DNA from: Candidatus Pacearchaeota archaeon
GTDB lineage: Archaea > Nanoarchaeota > Nanoarchaeia > Pacearchaeales > GW2011-AR1
DNA length: 8,323 bases
Direction: 5' to 3'
Assembly (NCBI GenBank): GCA_002686195.1
Contig: NZAS01000045.1
Coordinates: 16,896 to 25,218, forward strand
In this document: piece by piece, positions 5,711-8,323 of the stretch
How the letters are laid out: each line of letters starts with the position of its first letter
Numbering within the stretch: the first letter of the stretch is position 1
Made by a program: the position numbers and the translations under genes
Notes under the pieces: model-generated
Database searches by the model: none
Seen by the model: the letters and a program-made list of their open reading frames with translations, nothing else
What the model was told of the DNA's origin: nothing

Positions 5711-5985
5711 TTGAAAAAAGGTATGAAAAAACATAGAGTTGGGGGGATATAAGTTTCCAGGCCCTCAACCCATATTTTCTACCTCCTCAGAATATTCATG
5801 GACATGGCCGAGATACCATCCTAATGTTAATAGTATGCAAATTAAACGGGCATATATCACATTAAGTGCATAGTTTGGTATAGGATTGCATAGCTCTGTC
5901 CTGCCAGAGATTTCCCAGACGCCCTCAGAAGGCCTCCCCCGGACCTCGACTGGCGTTTCGTTGACAAGTTTTTCCCAAAAGGGAC
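5711..5985. other. Non-coding stretch between the holin repeat and the 5986 promoter
   Basis: No gene is convincing here. The minus strand has an open frame at 5765-5992 (75 aa) with one membrane-like segment (ALNVIYARLICILLTLGWYLG), but it has no Shine-Dalgarno at its start, begins inside the plus-strand promoter and resembles nothing known. The minus strand also carries a strong Shine-Dalgarno, GAGGAGGT (5788-5781), 7 nt before ATG-GGT-TGA (5773-5765), a one-sense-codon frame. At 5965-5988 lies a bulged inverted repeat (CAAG/CTTG around TCCC/GGGA with an AAAA loop). No clear minus-strand promoter for the holin-lipoprotein pair was found. Confidence 0.5.
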
Positions 5986-6014
5986 TTGACATTGGGCGCT
6001 CAACATGATAATAT
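5986..6014 (+). promoter_or_regulatory. Sigma70-type promoter
   Basis: A perfect -35 box TTGACA (5986-5991) is followed, after 17 nt, by TAATAT (6009-6014); GATAAT (6007-6012, 15-nt spacing) is the alternative -10. The start point would fall near 6020. The next substantial plus-strand gene begins at 6181, so the transcript would have a leader of about 160 nt. A second TTGACA at 5961-5966 has no -10 partner. Confidence 0.55.
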
Positions 6015-6015
6015 A

Positions 6016-6036
6016 CCTATGTTGTGTGTGCATAGG
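6016..6036. promoter_or_regulatory. Inverted repeat at the promoter start point (possible operator)
   Basis: CCTATG (6016-6021) and CATAGG (6031-6036) are perfect inverted repeats separated by 9 nt (TTGTGTGTG). The dyad starts 1 nt after the -10 region and spans the predicted transcription start, the classic position for a repressor operator. It could instead form a weak hairpin at the 5' end of the mRNA. Confidence 0.4.
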
Positions 6037-6070
6037 AAACATAACCCCTTGATTTCTGAGGAAAAAAACT

Positions 6071-6157
6071 ATGTCGCCTGTTGCAAAAATGTCACACAGA
6101 GTAAAAACTTCGATACATGGTTCGATTTTCCTTGACAAACCATGCTGGGTATGGTAG
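6071..6157 (+). CDS. Possible 28-codon leader ORF
   Basis: ATG at 6071 follows GAGG (6058-6061) and an A-rich run at good spacing (9 nt), and opens 28 codons, ending in DKPCWVW before TAG (6155-6157). It sits between the 5986 promoter and the 6181 gene, 23 nt upstream of the latter, so it could be a leader peptide or a tiny phage protein. No family is recognised and the size allows chance; the Shine-Dalgarno is the only positive evidence. Confidence 0.3.
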   Translation: MSPVAKMSHRVKTSIHGSIFLDKPCWVW

Positions 6158-6171
6158 CCTAGGGTTATAAT
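6132..6171 (+). promoter_or_regulatory. Promoter-like TTGACA and TATAAT with overlong spacing
   Basis: TTGACA (6132-6137) and TATAAT (6166-6171) are both perfect consensus boxes but stand 28 nt apart, 11 more than the ideal 17, so they should not work together as a normal sigma70 promoter. The TATAAT alone would start transcription near 6178, giving an almost leaderless mRNA for the 6181 gene. The neighbourhood TTGACAA(A/G)CC(A/T)TG is shared with the strong promoter at 7004. Confidence 0.25.
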
Positions 6172-6180
6172 AGAGAGTGA

Positions 6181-6645
6181 ATGATGATGCGATTAGAAGA
6201 TATCAAACGTAAAGACCTTGAGACCTACATCTATGAGGGCCACAAGGATGCATATGGTGTCAAGGGACGCCATTATAAGTTCGACACCATGTCTATGGAG
6301 AAACTCCGAGAGGAGGCTGACCGTATCGCTGATGCGATTGATGTCGCTCTTGAAGAAGAGAAAGAAGCTAAAAATCAGGCTCTTGAAGAGTTTGAGAAAG
6401 AAGTTGAAACCTTTATTGCGTCTGGTGCAGGTAATCGGAAAACCGCTCTGCGGTGGATGCTGCTACTGTCAGAGCTCGAACTTGATGAGAATGATCCTCA
6501 GGATATTGAACATTGGGTATGGAAAAAGGGTATTCTATTTACTGATACTGGCCGAGAGTTGGTCAAAGAACTAGACCATATCCTGTCTCAAGAAATGTGG
6601 CAAACAGTACAAATGAATATAAAACTAGCAAAGGAGTCTGGCTAA
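6181..6645 (+). CDS. Conserved phage protein of unknown function
   Basis: This 154-aa acidic protein begins with three consecutive ATGs (6181, 6184, 6187); AGAGAG (6172-6177) best fits the second or third. DLETYIYEGHKDAYGVKGRHY, then FDTMSMEKLREEADRIADAI, a Glu-rich helix (EEEKEAKNQALEEFEKEVE) and ASGAGNRKTALRWMLL follow an order seen in a widespread small phage protein family with no known function. The middle is predicted coiled-coil or helical by eye. The C-terminus departs from that pattern: residues about 139-147, MWQTVQMNI, come from a 29-bp segment nearly identical to part of the kinase gene at 4273. The stop is followed directly by the hairpin-rich region. Promoters upstream are sigma70-like, suggesting early expression. 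No function should be assumed. Confidence 0.75.
   Translation: MMMRLEDIKRKDLETYIYEGHKDAYGVKGRHYKFDTMSMEKLREEADRIADAIDVALEEEKEAKNQALEEFEKEVETFIASGAGNRKTALRWMLLLSELELDENDPQDIEHWVWKKGILFTDTGRELVKELDHILSQEMWQTVQMNIKLAKESG
6593..6621 (+). repeat. 29-bp direct repeat copy B (in the 6181 gene)
   Basis: Partner of 4733-4761, exactly 1860 bp downstream, with 27 of 29 identical bases and the same reading phase. It lies near the 3' end of the gene, 25 nt before the stop, and similarity stops abruptly on both sides. Confidence 0.8.
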
Positions 6646-6828
6646 GTCGGGGATTATGCTGGCCCCAGCTGGGACTTGGGCTGGGCCAGTGTGTGTACCC
6701 CGACATGGGAAGTAGAGTTTGAGCACTAAGGTAGTGATGGCCCGTGGTAAAGTTCCACAATGGTGGTGCGGGGTTTGAGTCAGGGTTTTCGTTGTCCCTG
6801 ACAAGTGTTGCTCCTCCTTCCTTTTTTT
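6646..6828 (+). ncRNA. Candidate structured RNA / structured 3' UTR
   Basis: Beginning right after the stop codon of the 6181 gene, the plus strand can fold into ordered hairpins. GTCGGGG (6646-6652) pairs with CCCCGAC (6698-6704), enclosing CTGGCCCCAGC (6659-6669) paired with GCTGGGCCAG (6680-6689, one bulged C, 10-nt loop). Next come CACTA/TAGTG (6724-6728, 6732-6736), GTGG/CCAC (6744-6747, 6755-6758) and GTCAGGG/CCCTGAC (6779-6785, 6796-6802), then seven T (6822-6828). No convincing ORF covers it. The G+C of this stretch is well above that of the following 160 nt. It could be a phage small RNA, a stable 3' UTR or a processed element. It does not read as a tRNA, tmRNA or any riboswitch I recognise. 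Confidence 0.45.
6779..6828 (+). terminator. Terminator-like hairpin and T tract
   Basis: The perfect 7-bp stem GTCAGGG/CCCTGAC with a 10-nt loop is followed by a pyrimidine-rich run ending in T7 (6822-6828). The T tract is 19 nt beyond the stem, much farther than in a normal intrinsic terminator, so efficient termination is doubtful. It ends the structured region and precedes the promoter at 7004, a sensible place to stop transcription. Confidence 0.35.
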
Positions 6829-7003
6829 ATATAAGTTTCGATGGGCAGTAATGGGGGGTTAAAAACTGAGTCGCTGTTTGCAATCTATAAGGATAGTTCT
6901 AAGTTAGACATAAATTTTTTTACTAATGAAACCTTTTCAGAACTTTAGCCCCCATACCCCAAAAACTGAGCACTTTTAATTTGAACTTCCCTGTATTTTA
7001 TAC
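6829..7003. other. AT-rich spacer with long inverted and direct repeats
   Basis: There is no gene. ATGGGGG (6851-6857) is inverted at 6949-6955 (CCCCCAT), with weaker pairing continuing on both sides (6848-6868 against 6938-6957). AAAAACTGAG occurs at 6861-6870 and again at 6961-6970, exactly 100 nt apart. Small dyads CTAT/ATAG and CTAA/TTAG lie between the arms (about 6884-6907), and a T7 run lies at 6914-6921. The arms could bring the two ends of the spacer together. Confidence 0.5.
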
Positions 7004-7032
7004 TTGACAAGCCTTGTTTTGTCTGGTATAAT
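7004..7032 (+). promoter_or_regulatory. Perfect consensus sigma70 promoter with extended -10
   Basis: TTGACA (7004-7009), a 17-nt spacer and TATAAT (7027-7032) match the bacterial consensus at every position, and TGG before the -10 adds the extended -10 element. The start would be near 7039, 27 nt upstream of the ATG at 7066. TGTCTGG flanks the -10 on both sides (7020-7026, 7034-7040), and ACAAG-C-CTTGT (7007-7017) forms a dyad in the spacer; either may be an operator. It serves the three-gene operon downstream and would be read by host polymerase early in infection. Confidence 0.88.
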
Positions 7033-7065
7033 ATGTCTGGAAACTAAGAAAGAGATTACCCCCCA

Positions 7066-7284
7066 ATGACCAGTACAACAAAAGAGACCATTGCAGAACT
7101 GACAAGCGCGGCCGCCCTTGGCCACGCCAAGTACCACAAAGTCTCGCTGTCAAAGACGGCATCAAATGAGATTGCAGAACTATTAATAGATATGTCTGAT
7201 AAAGAATTTGATGCTCTTATAGAAACAATTGAAAAATTGAATGTTCTTTTAGATAACATCATGGATAGTAAGGAGACATCATGA
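7066..7284 (+). CDS. Small phage protein of unknown function
   Basis: This is a 72-aa protein, first gene of the operon driven by the 7004 promoter, with a purine-rich AAGAAAGAGA upstream serving as a modest ribosome-binding site. The N-terminal half includes SAAALGHAKYHKVSLS and the C-terminal half is acidic and helical (DMSDKEFDALIETIEKLNVLLDNIMD), perhaps a short amphipathic helix for dimerisation. No family, membrane segment or metal motif is recognised. It overlaps the next gene by ATGA (7281-7284), so the two are translationally coupled and probably work in the same process. The 5' third is markedly GC-rich, including a GCGGCCGC run, unlike the second half. Confidence 0.68.
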   Translation: MTSTTKETIAELTSAAALGHAKYHKVSLSKTASNEIAELLIDMSDKEFDALIETIEKLNVLLDNIMDSKETS

Positions 7285-7682
7285 CCGTTTACGTTAAAGA
7301 AAGTTCCAGAAGTGTTCTGTCTGGTCTGTCCAGAATGAAGGCTGCCATGATTGAGGACTATAATCGGGCGACCTCGACGCCCTTAAATATGCACAACGAT
7401 ATGGAAAAAAGTCTGGTCAAGTCAATGGCCAGAATGCAGCAGGAATTCGTCAATGGTTTTGAGGTTACTTATGGAAGTAAGTACATCAGAATCATAAAGA
7501 GCGATCACTATGGCCATCGGAGCATGGTGGCGTTTGTCGTTGGCGTTGACACAGATAAGAAGTTCCGTAAAGGTGATATTCTGAAGCCCGCTGGCTGGAA
7601 GGCACCCGCTCGGAACAAGGCTCGGGGAAATATCCTTGATGGTGGTTATGCCATCAACTGGACAGGGCCTTTGTATCTCTGA
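7281..7682 (+). CDS. Conserved phage protein, GDILKPAGWKAPARNKARGN type
   Basis: This 133-aa protein has an excellent Shine-Dalgarno AAGGAGA (7270-7276), 4 nt before its ATG. The C-terminal half, KYIRIIKSDHYGHRSMVAFVV followed by KKFRKGDILKPAGWKAPARN and ARGNILDGGYAINWTG, resembles a small domain seen in many phage genomes, including marine and enteric ones, that has no assigned function; it reads as a compact beta-barrel-like fold. The N-terminal 55 residues are helical and Met/Ser-rich (LSGLSRMKAAMIEDYN, NDMEKSLVKSMARMQQEF). It overlaps the preceding gene by 4 nt and the Sel1 gene by 1 nt (TGATG), so all three proteins are likely made together. Family resemblance is from memory; function is unknown. 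Confidence 0.75.
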   Translation: MTVYVKESSRSVLSGLSRMKAAMIEDYNRATSTPLNMHNDMEKSLVKSMARMQQEFVNGFEVTYGSKYIRIIKSDHYGHRSMVAFVVGVDTDKKFRKGDILKPAGWKAPARNKARGNILDGGYAINWTGPLYL

Positions 7683-8275
7683 TGGACAGAAATTGGTATA
7701 CCCAGCGAGAATGGGACAGGACTGTGGGCTGGGGCAAGGTTCCCAGAAAGTATGCGAAACCAGAGAGTGAAACAGATGCGATGACAATTGAACAGAACAC
7801 CATTGCTGACTACCATATGTTTTTTCAATACATGAAGGGGTGGGATGCGTACCAGAGTGGAGACTTCGCAACTGCTCTGCGCGAGTTTAGACCCCTTGCC
7901 GAACAGGGACTTGCTGATGCCCAGTGTTATCTGGGTGCGATGTACGAAAACGGACTAGGCCTTCCACGAGACTATAAGGCTGTCATAAAGTGGTACACCC
8001 TTGCTGCCGAACAGGAGAATGCCCTTGCCCAGAACAAACTGGGTTTGATGTACCAATACGGAAGAGGTGTTCCGCAGGACTATAAGACTGCGGTGAAGTG
8101 GTATCGCCTTGCTGCTGAACAGGGGAATGCCGACGCCCAGTACAGTCTGGGTTTGATGTACCACGAAGGCCTAGGCCTTCCACAGGACTATAAGGCTGCC
8201 ACGAAGTGGTACACCCTTGCTGCCGAAACTGAGAGAGATATTGAACAATCAAGCGACTATATAAATGCAAAATAA
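7682..8275 (+). CDS. Sel1-repeat (TPR-like) protein
   Basis: This 197-aa protein carries Sel1-like repeats, 36-residue helix-turn-helix units related to TPRs that act as protein-binding scaffolds. A divergent first unit (SGDFATALREFRPLAEQG, then ADAQCYLGAMYENGLGLP) is followed by two full units beginning DYKAVIKWYTLAAEQ and DYKTAVKWYRLAAEQ, and a truncated last one (DYKAATKWYTLAAE). The G-x-MY-x-x-G-x-G-(V/L)-P signature is present three times. Residues 1-45 are non-repeat with a Trp/Arg-rich start (MDRNWYTQREWDRTVGWGK). There is no signal peptide, unlike many bacterial Sel1 proteins, so it should act in the cytoplasm. The start is set by a TGATG overlap with the upstream gene; Met34 (7781) is a weaker alternative. 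Base composition is richer in G and C than in the phage structural genes, suggesting recent acquisition, perhaps from a bacterium. The partner is unknown. Confidence 0.87.
   Translation: MDRNWYTQREWDRTVGWGKVPRKYAKPESETDAMTIEQNTIADYHMFFQYMKGWDAYQSGDFATALREFRPLAEQGLADAQCYLGAMYENGLGLPRDYKAVIKWYTLAAEQENALAQNKLGLMYQYGRGVPQDYKTAVKWYRLAAEQGNADAQYSLGLMYHEGLGLPQDYKAATKWYTLAAETERDIEQSSDYINAK
7952..8227 (+). repeat. 108-bp tandem repeats encoding the Sel1 units
   Basis: GACTATAAG recurs at 7970, 8078 and 8186, an exact 108-bp (36-codon) period. The 60-bp segment at 7952-8011 differs from 8168-8227 at 6 positions but from the intervening 8060-8119 at 16 (counted by eye), so the outer copies are closer to each other than to the middle one. 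Confidence 0.85.
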
Positions 8276-8323
8276 ACTGACAAAGTTGATGGCGACTAAA
8301 CTCCCATGTCGAAGAAATGCAAT

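Noticed and set aside
5583..5768. 61-aa minus-strand ORF starting with TTG
   Set aside because: It is read from the 10-bp repeat in another frame and overlaps the holin; no motif and no well-placed Shine-Dalgarno for TTG.
5765..5992. 75-aa minus-strand ORF with one membrane-like segment
   Set aside because: No Shine-Dalgarno, it starts inside a plus-strand promoter, and it shows no recognisable family; kept only as a remark in the spacer entry.
5857..6138. 93-aa minus-strand ORF
   Set aside because: It spans the plus-strand promoter, the dyad and the leader ORF, is low in coding character and lacks a ribosome-binding site.
6218..6574. 118-aa plus-strand ORF in another frame
   Set aside because: It lies entirely inside the 6181 gene; its Leu/Lys/Arg/Ser-rich content is the usual product of shifting frame over Glu-rich codons.
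6646..6828. tRNA, tmRNA or known riboswitch
   Set aside because: No cloverleaf, anticodon arm, T-arm motif or CCA end, and no aptamer core that I recognise; the hairpins are in a different arrangement.
7422..8270. Minus-strand ORFs opposite the last two genes, some with repeated segments
   Set aside because: Their repeats simply mirror the 108-bp Sel1 repeats on the coding strand.
8276..8323. Right-hand end of the window
   Set aside because: Only 48 nt with no start signal, terminator or repeat that can be supported.

Overview
The window looks like a piece of a tailed-phage genome of the T4-like, contractile-tail (myovirus) kind, most similar in gene content and order to marine T4-like phages (cyanophage/pelagiphage type). 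The evidence is a run of recognisable T4-type virion genes: a head-completion nuclease (gp4-like) on the minus strand at the left edge, then on the plus strand a tail-tube cap (gp48-like), a baseplate wedge subunit (gp53-like) and a gp27-like baseplate hub protein, packed with 2-nt to -1-nt spacing. The host cannot be read from the sequence. Assignments rest on reading the translated proteins; no database search was run.

Layout. 1-418 (minus): gp4-like gene, cut by the window edge. 419-453: a 35-nt divergent spacer with T4-late-type promoter octamers on both strands. 454-4069 (plus): gp48, gp53 and hub. 4070-5104 (plus): an orphan Shine-Dalgarno, a 62-aa ORF, a P-loop kinase of the zeta-toxin-like type common in marine T4-like phages, and a tiny CxxC/CxxxC zinc-ribbon-like protein. 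5082-5641 (minus): a small lipoprotein and a putative holin, a possible lysis pair, convergent with the zinc-ribbon gene. 5642-6180: mostly non-coding, with a 10-bp tandem repeat, a sigma70-type promoter with a dyad on its start point, and a possible 28-codon leader ORF. 6181-6645 (plus): a conserved phage protein of unknown function. 6646-7003: non-coding and rich in nested hairpins, a candidate structured RNA. 7004-8275 (plus): a near-perfect consensus extended -10 promoter driving three translationally coupled genes, the last encoding a Sel1-repeat protein.

How it fits together. The left half is a late virion-assembly block: its only promoter-like signals are T4-late-type (TATAAATA-like) octamers. 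The right half has sigma70-type promoters and small accessory genes, as expected of genes expressed early by the host polymerase. Base composition changes too: the structural block is AT-rich apart from short GC-rich patches in gp48, while the last three genes, above all the Sel1 gene, are visibly richer in G and C.

The observations most worth checking are the structured intergenic RNA at 6646-6828, the Sel1-repeat gene in a phage operon, a 29-bp in-frame near-repeat shared by two unrelated genes (4733-4761 and 6593-6621), the overlapping opposed late promoters at 426-452, and the extra domain inserted in gp53.
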